Of a DNA stretch of 64,000 nucleotides, positions 9,614 to 22,100 are shown piece by piece. Source of the stretch: Parascedosporium putredinis (taxonomy: Eukaryota > Ascomycota > Sordariomycetes > Microascales > Microascaceae). The DNA lies in the NCBI GenBank assembly GCA_949357655.1, contig CASHTG010000015.1, positions 1,364,001 to 1,428,000 on the forward strand, given 5' to 3'. A program made the translations under genes and the position numbers. The first letter of the stretch is position 1. Every line of letters starts with the position of its first letter. Under the pieces are notes generated by a model. It did no database searches. It was not told the DNA's origin and saw only the letters and a list, made by a program, of their open reading frames with translations.

Positions 9614-11351
9614 TCACCATCCACCTCCAATCTTGCCTGCGAGCTGAGCGGCCCGCTCCGTCTGTGTCTTGTCCTTGCCCACATCGCTAATGACCTCGCG
9701 GAAGCTCGTGAGGGCCAGCTTGTCCAGCCCCACACCCGTCGCGCCGGACCAGTACTCTAGGATCCCCTTGATATGCGAGAGCGAGATGCCATCCACCACG
9801 TCGCCGTCGACGCCCGTGCCCGGCGCGCCGTTGATCCCGTCCACGTCATCCTCTTCCGAAAAGTACGCCTCGTCGATACGCGCCAGCCACGCCTTTTGCT
9901 CGTGCGGGCCCGGTTTCGCCTCTTGCCCCGTGCGCCCCGCGATGATGTCGTCGTCCACCTTGACCTGGCCTCCGCCGTTGGTGCAGCCGCCGGGGCACGC
10001 CATGACCTCGACGTAGGCGTACTCGACCGTCCCCGGTTTGCCGGCGGCCGGCCTCCTGGCGCTGCCAAACGGCTTGCCGCCCGGCATCCGCGAGGGCTTG
10101 GGCGGCTTGAGCTTGCGCACGAGGTTTTGTATGTTGCGGAACCCGTAGAACCGCGCGGCCCTGAAAATGGGGTCGCCCGCGGCGGAGACGACGCTGTACT
10201 CCATCACGTCCGCGTTCCTGCCCCGCGCGCCCTGGATCTGGGAACCTGGGTTCCTGGACGCGACGGCTTCGAGGATGAAGTGGAGGTAGCCGCCCGACGT
10301 GCTCGCCTCCCGCGGCGACCGGTAGGGGCGGCGGGGGAACAGGAATTCGTGTAGTGCGGGGTCGGGGAACGGGGTGGTGGTTGTTTGTGGTGTGTAGGCT
10401 TCGTCGTCTGCGAGGTCGAAGAAGTTGAGCCCTCTAGATTCGGCGAGCATGAGGACCTCTTTGCTGGTGATGACGCAGTCGACGTCCCTCGCGCCCTTGC
10501 TCGCGGCGTCGTCGCCGGCATCCCCCACGCCTTGTCCGTGAGCTCTTCGCGACTCGCTTCGAGCTTCTTGTCGAAGCAGGGCATGACGGCCAGGTGCCAT
10601 ATCCGGCTGGGCGGCACGCCGAGCTTCTTGCTCAGCGCGGTTTTCACGACGGTGCCCATGAGCGCCTGGGGGATTTGACCTTGGATAAGTAGGGCAGGAC
10701 GTGGGGTGCGTCTTCTCGGCGTAGCACACCCACCCGGGGCAGGCGGAGGCGAGGACGGGCTTCGGCGGGGACCCGGGGCCGGCGGACGCGAGAGCCTCCT
10801 CGGCGCTGAGCACCAGGCAGGCCTCGCGCGCGACGTTGGTATCCACCACCCACGCAAACGAGTTGCCCCACCTGCCCCCGCGCGCCAGCTCGCGCACCAG
10901 CAGCCTCTCAATCATCCTGCCGGCGGCGGCCTCGCTCACCCCGGTCCGCAGGCGGCGGCTAGGTTGGCGCGGACCTGGGGCGCGACGCTGGCGACAAAGA
11001 TCTTGGCGGCGTCGTCTTCAAGGCCCTCGGCGGCGGCGGTGGCGCCGGCACCGTCGCTGCGTATCCGGAGGGCCGGGGCGGCGTCGAGGGTGTTGAGAAC
11101 TTCGGCATGGCTCTGCAGGCTCACGAGCACGGCTTCGGCGGAGGTGACGCACCCGGAGCAGGCGAGGCAGTCGGTGAGAGAGATTTGGGCGGGGCCAGAG
11201 GCGTTGGCGGCGCGGGACGTGCCGTCGAGGACGACTTCGTGCTCGAGGCCGGCGGATTCTTCCTCGGCGGGGAGGGTCTCGATGGGTTTTATGCAGGCGA
11301 CGGAGGGGCGATGAAGTCGTTGAGGGTGTCGGCGGAGAGAATGGCACTCAT
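9614..11351 (-). CDS. nar1: Cytosolic Fe-S assembly factor Nar1 (hydrogenase-like)
   Basis: Nar1 is the iron-only-hydrogenase-like protein of the cytosolic Fe-S cluster assembly machinery. It binds two Fe-S clusters and helps the targeting complex pass clusters to nuclear and cytosolic proteins. The start at 11351 gives [20 protein letters not shown]. Next come the N-terminal cluster cysteines ([16 protein letters not shown]), the hydrogenase core ([15 protein letters not shown], then [19 protein letters not shown], then [10 protein letters not shown]), and the C-terminal ligand block ([19 protein letters not shown]). Five single-base losses are visible, all in G/C runs on the plus strand: 11305-11308, 10939-10942, 10703-10706, 10668-10672 and 10522-10526. 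With them restored the gene is a single exon of 580 residues, the family's normal size. It is convergent with the SUZ gene (233-base gap). Confidence 0.93.
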
Positions 11352-12720
11352 TGTTGCCGGGCGTGGAGGTGTTACGAACAACCCCCTTTCGCCGTTTTGG
11401 TCGTGGTAGGTTTGAAAGGGCTCTCTCTAATCACGGGGTGGGGTGGGGGTGATTCAAGTCTGTGAGGCCCTGTTCAAAGTTCCTTTTTTATTTTTGGTGG
11501 GGTGGCGATGCGGAATATCGCGTGGAGGGAAAGAGCAAGGTGACGTTGGTGAGGCGTGCGTAAGTGTTGTGCGCAATCTTTGGTTGAACCGGGTAGACGG
11601 AGAGATCTAGGATATCATTTACGAAGAAGATGGAAGATGAGAAATAGAAGAAAAAAGAACGTTGCCGTGGACGTAACGAGCGAGAATCGTCAAAGGTTTG
11701 GAATCGGCATGTAAGAAAATGAGTCGACGGACCAACTAAACGGTCAAACGCAGTTGTATTCTACAAGACCAAGGCCCCGCGGACCAGTCAGAGATCCACG
11801 GTGCTTCTGGGGATGGCGAAAAAGCGGAATTGGCGCCCCCACTAAAATCGCAGGCATTTGTAAGATTCGAGGAAACTTATCGATACATTCGACATGCCGA
11901 GAGCACCTCGCGTTGGTGTGTCTCTTTGCAGAGTAAAATCGAGATAAGGATTATTAATGGCTTCGCCCCGAAAAGGCGCTTGCTGCACAGTCTTGGGCTA
12001 GAATAGTGGGGAGGTCACTTGGAGACACTGAAGGCTCCATCTGGATGAACTGGTAATGGAGGGGCCGAGTTGCGACATCGGGGACCGTCGAATAGCTTGA
12101 TCAATCTCGGAGCAATTTGACCAATGCTTTGAATGGTTGATGGACCTTTCGCGGAGGGTGTCATGGATCCATTACTTGAGGCGACAATCCCTCCAGATCA
12201 ATTGGAAGCCCTGTAGAACCGGCAGCCCCAAGCGGTCGGGTCCTAACTATGCGCATACTGAAAAAAAGAGTACCCTCGACGATGTAGAAATAGATTCACC
12301 TGCGAAACCATCATGATGACATGCCCGTCGAGCAGTGGGTTCAGCAAAAGAGGCTATGGGCCCATCAATTGATTCATTCTTCGCTCAACTGATCGACCTG
12401 GCAAGCTGAACCACCAGGTGGATATCATGTGAAGCGCTGTGGTATTACCAGTGGTTGGTATGTCGAAGCACGGGTAATGACATCACCATGAGTGAGGAAT
12501 TGAGACCGGGGAAAGCTCACCATGCATTCAAATAAATACCCGCGATATAGCTCGTCTGCAGCCCGAAGCTCTTTGCATCTCTCGCCTAGATCTATTGTTC
12601 AAGCACCTCAACCTAACCTGATCCTTATTCAATTCACCTTTTTCGTTCAAATTTACTTCTTCAACTCGAATCTAGTCTTGGAATACCAAGCACATGCACC
12701 CATAGCCTATCTCGCTCACG
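11352..12720. promoter_or_regulatory. Divergent intergenic region nar1 / membrane protein
   Basis: These 1.4 kb lie between two divergently transcribed genes. They include the perfect palindrome ATGGATCCAT at 12163-12172 and other GATC words. No open frame here has coding character. Confidence 0.45.
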
Positions 12721-13547
12721 ATGGATGTAAGTTGCGACTAGCCACCCGTGCCATCGTAACGGGACAACCTCCCGAGGGCCGCGAGGGACACGTTGGATGA
12801 ACTTTTGACAGCTAACGGCGGGCTCGTTGGCACAACTGCAGTCGGTGGCAACATATAGCTTCGGCACTCTCGCCTGGTTGGCGACCCAAGGCATTTCGCT
12901 AATTACTTGGCCTTCCTTCATCAGCTCCCTCCTCCGGACCGAGTTCCACAGACCTTCCCGTGAGTCCCTCTCCCATCTACTCTCTGTGCCCCCGGTCCCA
13001 ACGCTAGGCTAATCTTGCTGCGTACCATTGATACAGCTCTTGAGGAATATTACGCCCAGTCTCTCGGCTTGGCCCTCATCGCTCTCGGCCTCGCCACCGT
13101 CGTCCTCAGCGGCGCGATCCCGCTAACCTCCCTCCCCATCGGTTGAGTAACCCCCTCCCCGTTGAACCCGTGATGGCTACGCTGCCCTGGTTCTCTTTCC
13201 TCCCCGTCGGTCGCTCACCATCAAAACTAATACTCTGGTGCCATTTCGATAGCCGAGGCCGAGGGTGTCAGTCCTTACGCCACCGCCATTCTTCTCATCA
13301 CCACCCTCCATCATAGTGCCACGAGCTTCTGCGCTTACACTCGCTACGCGCACACACCGCAGACTGCCTTTATTCTCGCTTCCTTGCCAGCGGCGCTCTG
13401 GCCGTATTTGGCCTCTTCACCTTGCTCTTCGCCGGAGACAAGTCGCGCAGAAGCAAGAAGCACGGTTTTGACAAAGACACGAGTTCTTTCCCGTTCACCA
13501 ATAACGAGTCGTACCGAGCCAAGAAGAAGAAGGTCAAGGGCATCTAA
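12721..13547 (+). CDS. Conserved fungal small membrane protein
   Basis: Four exons: 12721-12726, 12842-12959, 13037-13141 and 13253-13547. The tiny first exon encodes only Met-Asp, then SVATYSFGTLAWLATQGISL follows in phase. Exon junctions keep phase (RPS|PLEEYYAQS; LPIG|AEAEGVSP). Hydrophobic segments are SFGTLAWLATQGISLITW, LGLALIALGLATVVLSGAIP, ATAILLITTLHHSATSFCAY and ASGALAVFGLFTLLFAG, so about four membrane helices. The tail is basic (SYRAKKKKVKGI). One base is missing at about 13386 (SLAS then GALAVF). The corrected length is 174 residues. The layout looks like a family conserved across ascomycetes but I cannot name its function. Confidence 0.78.
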
Positions 13548-14074
13548 TCACATTGCACCACAACCCCGACAACATGGACCCCATCCACGCCGAGCTAAGA
13601 AGGCAGTGAAACATCCTTTATATTACACGCATGTAGCCAAACTACAGATCCCAACTCAGAAGAGTATGAGCTAGGGCTTCGTGATATGAAAAGGAGGGGC
13701 GCGGCGTGGAACACAAGTGACTATATTGATCCACGGATGTACCTTGGTTACCGCCATGAGGTCGACATACAGCACACTTTTGTTTTTGTTTTTAAACGCC
13801 CTCCAAGGGCTTGATGTAAGAATCCATTGCGCGTGATATGGGACTATGTCATACAGGTAGCAGTAAAGAAAATAAAAGAGATGAATAAAGAAACAAAAAA
13901 GTTAAATATGCTCTCTAATTCGAAACAAGAGGAATGAATCATTGATCCCAACCAAAACGCCTTCAAGACCGAGCCAGCACCTCGTGTAATCAAAATGCCC
14001 CACAACATTCGTACATGAACCACCGCATATCGGCGGCAGAGAAAGAGGATTAATAAAAATACCGCAAGGATACT
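13548..14074. other. Intergenic region between convergent genes
   Basis: About 0.5 kb of AT-richer sequence between the membrane-protein gene and the zinc-finger gene, presumably the two 3' ends. I see nothing else in it. Confidence 0.5.
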
Positions 14075-15372
14075 CTACTCCTCATCGACAACTGCCATGG
14101 CATCGCCGTTGGTGGCACCATTGGCGTGGGGTTTATCCTCGGCAGCGACTTCGGCAAGTTGAATCTTGACAGCACCGGATTTGATCGCCGCGCGCCGCTC
14201 GTGCCAGTCCATTTCCCCTGAAGCACTTGCGAGACCAGCATCTCCTTTTCGCGCCACATTTGCTTGTATTCTTCTTCCTCCTTTTGATGTCGGCCATAAG
14301 CGTGTCGCTGGCTTCGTCCGCCAGCTTGACTTGGTACCTGCATCGCGCATGGAGCTCCTTGAGGGGTAGCTGAGCTCCTTCTCCGAGAACAAGTCTTCAT
14401 GGAGGGTGGTGAACAGCTCCTTCTCGCTATCGTTCCCATCACCAGCCTCGTCAACGGAATCATCCTGCCCGGTGGCGTGCGACTGTTGTGTCTTGAGGAT
14501 GATTTTGAGCTTGGACGACTTTCCGCCGCTCCCGCTATGCTGTGACTTGGGTATCGGGTCGGAAGGCCGCAGAGCTTCGGTCTCGTGAACGGTGCGCATG
14601 TGTTTCGCAAGGGCATCGGACCTAGTGAATGCGCGATCACACTCTATAGAGTTGGTCTGGTTAGCCATCGATCAAGAAGCTGAGTACACGCCAGTAGAGC
14701 GGCCAGGCAGAGGAGGAAGCGGGAACGGGGGTTTGGGGAAAAGAAAACAGCATTTGACTTTCGAGAGGAGAGAAGGTGTGGAAAAGGTTATAATAGGACG
14801 AGTATACGGGCAGGCGGCTTACCTGGGAGATAGCAATAAAACGGCTTCTCTCGCGTGTGGCTACGCATGTGTGCTTTCAGCGCATAGCCACTCGCATGCG
14901 CCATGCTCTTGCGAGAGCAACCAACCCACTCGCAGGTGTATTTCTTCTGCCGGCTCTCAATGTGCTCGTTATGGATATGCTCGACGAGATTATCCATGTT
15001 GTCTAAATCCCCGGCATCGCAACCATCCCACGCGCAAGCCGACACCTGCTCCTGGAAGTCTTCCTCTTCGTAGCGGGCGTTGGTCGGCGAGCTAGGGACG
15101 TCCCCATCCGTATCCTCGGACACGTCCGACATGCCATCAAGCTCAGGCGCAGCCTCAACCTCGAGGTCCGGTGCGGCAATGGTGGTTGGCGTGGCAGCGC
15201 CTTCGGTAAACTTTTGCCGCTTCGAGGGTCGCGATTCAGTCTCCTCGGCATCCTCTACAGCCTCGTCGTCCGAAGCATCGGAAGAGGCCGCAACCGACGA
15301 AAGGGGTGACTCTGGCGACTCATCGTCATGCGGTGACGCCTTTCTCCCGGATGATCGCTTCGACGTCGCCAT
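14075..15372 (-). CDS. C2H2 zinc-finger protein, Iec1-like (INO80 complex)
   Basis: Exon 1 (15372-14823) starts MATSKRSSGRKASPHDDESP, has a long acidic/Ser-rich stretch, and then zinc-finger units CAWDGCDAGDLDNMDNLVEH and CEWVGCSRKSMAHASG with KAHMRSHTREKPFYC. Exon 2 (14643-14075) completes the last finger, ECDRAFTRSDALAKHMRTVH. The C-terminus has a charged helix (KEEEEYKQMWREKEMLVSQV) and ends AMAVVDEE. The GLI/YY1-like finger spacing and the C-terminal helix resemble Iec1, the zinc-finger subunit of the fission-yeast INO80 chromatin remodeller; the link is by resemblance, so no symbol is given. Three single-base losses are visible at 14363-14366, 14282-14285 and 14216-14219. The corrected length is 373 residues. 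The gene is divergent from rna1. Confidence 0.8.
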
Positions 15373-16390
15373 TGTCCGATGGCAAGATAGGGGTGCTGTT
15401 CTCGGTTGTGGAACTTTGGGGCTCTCGAGCAAGGAGGTCTGCTGTCCGCGAATGGTCTCGAAATTATCACGCCTCGTCTGCTGCGTGTGTTTGTGGATGG
15501 CAATTGAGTGTTAATCGATGCAGCAATTGTATAATATGGCGGTCGCCGCTGAATCAGGGGCACTGTTTACAATAGCATTGCTGGTGGTGTTGTCCCTCTA
15601 ATAAGTCTTGCTCGAATTTGAGCCAGCTCAACAAAGAACTTTGAATCGTGATCTAGCCCAGGAGGAACACCGCCGACGCGATCCCGCACGAGCCACCTCT
15701 TTTGGGAGCTGCGGTATGTCCCTGCCATCAACGATTGCTAAGTTCAAGGCCAGGAACGACATGATCACGTGATGGGAAGCAGCTCGCGGCGGCGTGCGGT
15801 CCACGCTTCAATACGCTGCCACTCGCCGGCCTGTCCAGTCATCAATGAAAATAGCACGAGCACAGCAGCACCAACTCAGCGGAGGCCCACTGGCGCTGGC
15901 GGTATCTCCAACTCTGATTGCTGGCTCATAGCCTTGAATCAGTTGCCACCACAGTCATCAATGGAGTGAGGCATTGACGGATATGGCACTAACGAATGAG
16001 CCACAGTGGCCCGCAACCCAACGGGGACAAGGGGGATTTCACTGGCTGGTGGTCTATGCTTGATGATGGGCAAATGAGAGAGACCCTGCAGGCAGGATTG
16101 AGCAAGCGCGCCGTGCCTGCCTGTTGCCCCTCGAGTCGCTGAAATTATGTCAAAGCAATAATAACCCCGCCTGCTTTGACGGCCTATTTTGTTTACCACT
16201 AATCGCAGCCCCGCCAACCCACCTTTTCCGAATCGAACCTCGATCGCATTCTGCTATTATTTTTCCCCTTCTTCCCCCTCATCTATCCGATTGTTTGTTC
16301 CGTTCATGCAAGTTTCCGCTCTTTTTCGGGGGAGCAAAGCATAATTTCTGATACCCCATAACCCATCATCTATCACACTCGCGAAAGAAA
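15373..16390. promoter_or_regulatory. Divergent promoter region, zinc-finger gene / rna1
   Basis: About 1.0 kb separates two divergent start codons and should hold both promoters. A CT-rich tract (16255-16320) lies just before the rna1 start. No other gene is seen. Confidence 0.5.
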
Positions 16391-17736
16391 ATGTCTCCTT
16401 CCACCAAGGTCTTTTCCCTCGAGGGAAAGGGCTTGAAGCTCGACACAGCCGAGGATATCGAGCCTCATATCAAGGCCCTAAACGATATGGAGGACGTTGA
16501 GGAAGTCAAGATACTGGGCAACACTCTAGGCGTCGGCGCCTGTAAGCGTCTTGGAGAGGTTCTGGCGACGAAACAGAATTTGAAGGTAAACCTCACCCAC
16601 CCCTCTCGGCGCCCCTCAACGGGGCCCCAATCCTGATTAACCATCTTGTCGCTAACCACTGCCCTTCCTCTGTGAAAGATTGCCAACTTTGCCGACATCT
16701 TCACCGGTCGCCTCCTCAACGAGATTCCCGAGGCCCTCTCTTCTCTCCTCACATCCATCCTCAACCTCCCCAAGCTCAACACCATCGACCTCAGCGATAA
16801 CGCGTTTGGCATCAACACCCACGCTCCTCTTGTCGCTTTCCTCGCCGAGCACGTTCCTCTCCAACACCTGTACCTTAACAACAACGGCCTGGGTCCCCAC
16901 TGCGGTATTCTCATTGCCAACTCTCTTTCCAAGCTTCACGAGAAGAAGGAGGAGGCGAAAAAGGAGGGTAAGGAGGTGCCGGACTTGGAGACAGTGATTT
17001 GCGGTCGCAACCGCCTCGAGAACGGATCCATGGTGGCCTGGGCCAAGGCCTACCGGTTACATAACAAGGTCAAGCTCGTCAAGATGGTTCAGAACGGGAT
17101 CCGACCCGAGGGTATCTGCCATCTCCTGACATCGGGCCTCAACCAGGCCACGGAACTCGAAGTGTTCAACCTTCAGGATAACACATTTACGCTGAGCGGC
17201 GCCAAGGCGCTTGCCAAGGCCATTATTGGGTGGGAAAACCTTCGGGAGCTTGGTGTCGGCGACTGTCTCCTCACCGGAAAGGGCGGTCTCCTATTGAGCG
17301 AGGCGCTTGCCAAGGGCTCGAACAAGAAGCTCGAGACCCTGAGACTCCAGTTCAACGACATCACCGCGGCAGGTGTCAAGGGTCTCTCCGACGCTGCGGG
17401 CGACTCCTCCCCGCCCTCAAGAGGCTGGAGCTCAATGGCAACAAATTTGCCGAGCAGGACCCCGCCATCTTAGCCCTTGAGAGCCTACTAGATGGGCGTA
17501 AGGAAGAGTTTGGCGGCGACATCGTGCACGAAGATGACTGGGGCTTGGATGAGCTTGACGAGCTTGATGACGACTCCGATGATGAGGACGAAGACGATGA
17601 AGGCGGCCTCGAGCCCGAGGAGCTTGCGGAGAAACTGCTCAAGGAGGCCGAAGAGGCGATGGAGGAACCTACAGTGCAACTCAAGGATAAGGTCGTGGAC
17701 CAGCTAGCCGAGAAACTGGAGAAGACTTCAATCTAA
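16391..17736 (+). CDS. rna1: Ran GTPase-activating protein (Rna1/RanGAP)
   Basis: Cytoplasmic RanGAP that stimulates GTP hydrolysis by Ran and so keeps Ran-GTP low outside the nucleus, which drives nuclear transport. Exon 1 (16391-16585) gives MSPSTKVFSLEGKGLKLDTA; after an intron, exon 2 runs 16679-17736. The protein is a series of ribonuclease-inhibitor-type leucine-rich repeats: KLNTIDLSDNAFGINTHAP, LQHLYLNNNGLGPHCG, LETVICGRNRLENGS, LEVFNLQDNTFTLSGAKAL and LETLRLQFNDITAAGVKGL. The GRNRLE block matches the conserved catalytic-arginine region of RanGAPs. A long Asp/Glu tail follows (LDELDELDDDSDDEDEDDE), as expected. One base is missing near 17404 (DAAGD then FLPALKRLELNGN). The corrected length is 417 residues, typical of fungal Rna1. 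Confidence 0.93.
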
Positions 17737-18640
17737 GCGCGAGGAACTCGGCAGTTATCAGTTATCCTCGCTAAGATTGGGTAAAGGCAGTTTTAGATGA
17801 GTTGGTATATAGAATTGTCAATGAAGTATGACGTTATGTGTCTCCTTGGTAAAAGAATGGCAACCGGCTAGTTCGGAGATGGCGTGCATAAAGTTATAGG
17901 GTCCATCCCACGTTCTAGGGCTCGTTCCATGTTCTGGTGGCTGTTTTGTAGGGACGTTTAAACACGTTAGGCCCCATCTTGGGATCAATCAGTCTAGTCT
18001 CTGCCCCCGTGTGACGGGGTCACCAGAAGCGTGTGGCTCGACCACTTAGCAAACTCGGCGCGACGTTACGCTTCGGCGAGGCGTTGGGTCGCTGATGGTT
18101 GATCATTTGATCGAACCAGGCCTGCACCAATCGCAAGGTGGGAGAAGTTTTCGGAGTGTTGAGCACCAGCGTTTTCTATCATCAGACCAAATATTGATTA
18201 GGGGAGAACGTGAGTGGGCGGCTCCGAACAGCGGGCCCGGCGGCTCCCGCCCCGCATGGCCCGATCGGGCAACGCATCACCCCATTCCATTCTTCTCGCG
18301 GCGCTCGGCCGAGGCGCAAGGTCAAAATTGACGAGGTCCGACATCACCTGTCCTCACGATCTTGACTGGTGATGCGAGGAAAACAAGGCCAAGCGAGTCT
18401 AAAAGGATACAAATAGTGTCGTTGCCACTCTCTTGACCCCTTTGAGTAGCTTCCCTGAAAGAGAAAAACAAAGTTATCACAATCCAGCATTCCAATACAA
18501 AAATTAAAGAAACAACCTACATCTACGAAGTACCCTCATCGCCCATTCCGCACTTCTGTTCGGCGAACAAAGAAGAAAGCTTCACAAACCCTAAAGAAAA
18601 CCAAAACAGCCATCCCACTAATCCACACCTCCCTCCCACC
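17737..18640. promoter_or_regulatory. Intergenic region before the four-helix protein
   Basis: About 0.9 kb with the rna1 3' end and the promoter/leader of the next gene. No coding sequence is recognised. Confidence 0.45.
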
Positions 18641-19195
18641 ATGTCGTTTGTATTATTCGAGACTAGCGAATCCGTCATAGAATTGCTCTGGGACATTGCC
18701 CTGGCATTCTTCATCCTACGCATCGCTCTGGCCTACTTCGCCCTCGTCTTTGCCAGCAGCTTCCTCCTATCATACGCCCTCTCCAACCACCTCGTCCCCA
18801 CCACCCTGCTCTCCCCGACCCCGGCGCACTCCGAGCTGCTCGCCCTCGGATCCCATGCCCTGCTCATGGCCTTTTGGGCGCGGTTCGCCGTCGTCTACTT
18901 TGAAGTGCCCCGCGTCCTGGGCTTCCGGCTCGCTATCGGGTTCGTCGCCGCCGCCTTCTTGTTCGCCGCGGAGGCCCTCGTGGTCTTTTGCGCCTCTGAG
19001 CAGGGCCTCGTCGGCTGGATTTCCGGGATGGAGCCCGCGGCTAGGCTGACCTGGCTGGGTCTTCTCGTCGCCTTTGCGCTGTTGCCCTCGCTGATGATGG
19101 CGGCGGAGAAGCCGGTGGTGGATGAGTGCGAAAAGTGTCACTACGCCGCAACCTCCCACGGCCAGGAGAAGAAACCCGTCACGGCGGCAGTGTAA
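18641..19195 (+). CDS. Predicted multi-helix membrane protein, unidentified
   Basis: An intact single-exon frame of 184 residues starting at MSFVLFETSESVIELL. Hydrophobic segments lie at roughly residues 12-46 (one or two helices: IALAFFILRIALAYFALVF, then ASSFLLSYAL), 65-85 (ALGSHALLMAFWARFAVVYF), 92-118 (LAIGFVAAAFLFAAEALVVF) and 133-153 (TWLGLLVAFALLPSLMMAA). A soluble tail follows with CEKCHYAATSHGQEKK; its CxxC pair might bind metal or form a disulfide. The frame, start context and GC-rich third positions support a real gene. I do not recognise the family. It is one of the few genes here with no frame interruption. Confidence 0.7.
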   Translation: MSFVLFETSESVIELLWDIALAFFILRIALAYFALVFASSFLLSYALSNHLVPTTLLSPTPAHSELLALGSHALLMAFWARFAVVYFEVPRVLGFRLAIGFVAAAFLFAAEALVVFCASEQGLVGWISGMEPAARLTWLGLLVAFALLPSLMMAAEKPVVDECEKCHYAATSHGQEKKPVTAAV

Positions 19196-22100
19196 GTTGG
19201 GGCTTGCTCCCCTTTTCCCCCAACGCCAACTACTCCCCGTTTCCTTTTCTCGCGGTTCTCTGTTCTTTTCTTACTAGTACTAACGAGGCGGAACTAGGCC
19301 CAAGGTGACGAAATCGGTGAGGCCTCGATCCTAGGGCCTTCCACTACCTGAAATTTTGTGTATAGTTTACGGCGGCGTTGTGAATCATATTTGACGGTGT
19401 CTTGGTGCTGGCTATTTTCGATGTACGCGGAGGAAAAGATACCAAAAGAAGGAATTAAAACATAAAGCAAACATAAAATACAAACATCGGCCTTTTACTG
19501 AGAGCTAACCTGTAATCTAGCCTCACGATATGTGAGAATGCGTACATGTAGGGTCATGATGTCTACCAACCCATCAGTCTCGCAAGAACGTTGTCTCGGC
19601 GTTTCCTGTCACCCTGGTATATATATATGTAGTGCTCAATCTTGACAGGTCTCTGCTGTCTCAACTTCTGGCCCCCTTTCCACCATTCGACAACGCCCAA
19701 ACTGTCTCCACCTCATTGAATCAGTACCCGTGTCATTTCCGATGGATTCCACTTAGTCCTCCTCCTTTGAGTGCGGAGTATGCGTAAAGACTAAGGATAG
19801 AATATGGAATAGCAGAGACTTAAACGAATCATCGCAGGATCGGGGTTTCTGCTGACTTTGTGGACACCTCAATGCCCCCTGAGTCTACCGATACCCCGAT
19901 CAATATACACGAGAAAGGTCTAACATAGTGTGGCGGGCAGACGAGACGAGTATCACAAGGCCCTGGTCTCGGTCCGAACTGGAGAGCAGAAATGAGGATG
20001 CTGTTCGACTTAGCATTTGTGTACATGTACTAGAACTGCAGGCCGCAATGCGGGATTTTGGCAACGGAGCGCAAAGGATCGGGCCCGGACGGCGTCGCCT
20101 CTGTTGCAAGTAAAAGATGGGATCAATGATCCGTTGATGGATGGATCCAGAACATTTGATCAGCGCGTGAAGATGCACCATCAATGTGTACTTTCCTCTG
20201 GCCAATTTTGACTCGTGCCGGGCTCGAGGACTTTGTGTGTGAGGACAGTGCTCCCACGCCACCTTGACCCAGCGCAGTGCGATTGAGCAGTTTACATTTG
20301 ATGTATGCTGTATTCGTACATATCCATTAGTTCAAGGAGGCCAGATGGCCCTCTTAAACGGGAGCAATGACACTTGGGTGGGCAAATTTCATCAATCCTA
20401 ATATCAGGACTGCATCGCTCTTGCATCGGATCGATCTCGCTTCGAACGCCCTAAAGTTTAGCGCAGAAGACGACGCGTGCCAAGTGTGAATGAAAACCCC
20501 GACCGCACCTGCCATTCCCTTGCCGTCTCCCATCAGCGCAGCGGGGCAGGCGCGAGGGAGGCAAGACCACTGTCTCGGATTAAACATTGATCCTCGATTG
20601 AGAATATCTCTCACCTTGAAGTTTGCCGATCGAGTCTTCTACCATGCCTTTCTAATCGACCCTTTGCGACATATCCACTAGATCTCGCTGGACATGGTGG
20701 GCGCTGGAATTACTCGACTTGGACGGCACAGTCCTAGTCCGAGGGACAAAGAAGCAATACCTGAGGTCAATTACCTGGAGATGGCTAGCCAGGTGCGTAT
20801 CATGTTATTCCTTCCAGTGCCTTCGTCCACGTCTTCTCGGCCAAAATTGATGAACACATCTAGCAGTGATGAACATGTTTCCTGGACGGCCCCTCTCTAC
20901 CTGTTATCCTCAAGCTATACTCCTCCCTCGTCAGAACGTACGTTTGCTACTTTTGAGAGAAGGAGAGTATCAATAGAATTCAATGTTGCGGAAGACCATC
21001 GCCGGGCTCAATTCATTGAAACTATTGATCAATCGACAACATCTCCCCCGAGTATGATATCCGGCCGAGGCCTCTTTGGCAACAGAACGGTCACTCCTTC
21101 GAGGAGAGCCGAGTTCTATCGATCCTTTGTCACCAGCAACAGAGGGCGGTATTCAGATACGAGATATTTGGCCTGAGCGGCGTTTTGCTAACTGCATCCG
21201 GCTCTTCTCAAGAGAGAGAGAGGGCGAGATTATCGTGGTGGAGATGTAATTCGGGCATTCTTCACCCACGCTTGTCGATATAAATTGCCCACTTAATATC
21301 TGCAATACAGCCGGCCGCGTTATTCTTCAGCCCTCACAAACTCTTTCCCACACTTTCCCCTTCTCCCTCCATTTTTTCCACCTCAATTCATCCTTTCTCC
21401 CTTTAGAAGTGACAAGAAACGAAGAAAAAAATTGCAAACTTCTGTCAGGTACACAGCTTCAAGTTGGCCGGCGATCGACCTTGGAAATGGTGCATTTTCG
21501 TTCGAGTTGCTTTGAGTGCGGGTCAAGGCTGAGCGAGGTTGGATGGCCTTTCCCAAGTCGCAATGTCGTATTGCTCACAACACCAAAAGGTCAAAGTAGC
21601 AGATGGCCTTGCTAATGTCTGAGACTGGGGAAAATAATGATGAAAAAAAAAAAAAAGGGGGCCACTTACAAGCTCCTTTGGGTCGCAAAGTTCCGGATGG
21701 CCGCTCACGATACCGCAATATGGATGGATGCCGTCCCCGCCGTTGTGGGGTCTGGGGCCTTGCATCAATTCACTCGCCCCCTCACCCCCTCCTCCCTCTT
21801 CCCCCTGGTCCAAGATGGCTTACCGGCTCGGGGGTTATTCCTAATATTCGCCAAGAGCGAGCTAGCTATAGGGAGACGACAAAGGTGGAGGCGAGGGAGG
21901 GAGAGAAATGCGGCGCTCTTGTGAACATGGGCGCGGTGGGCTCGCATCAATGGTGTAAGTCTGGTCAGATGCCCGTTTATGTTTCCAGAAATCTTCGTTT
22001 CTCACCCCACCCCCTCCTCCCTTTTCCACTTGGACGCGGTGGATTCGCGCGAATTTGGCTAAACCCCATCCCATCCTAATTGGTTTTTGATATCTTTTCA

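Noticed and set aside
20694..21176. 160-codon frame with an ATG start in the gene-poor interval before the chitinase
   Set aside because: Ser/Arg-rich with no domain and no clear codon bias; kept out of the gene list for lack of support.
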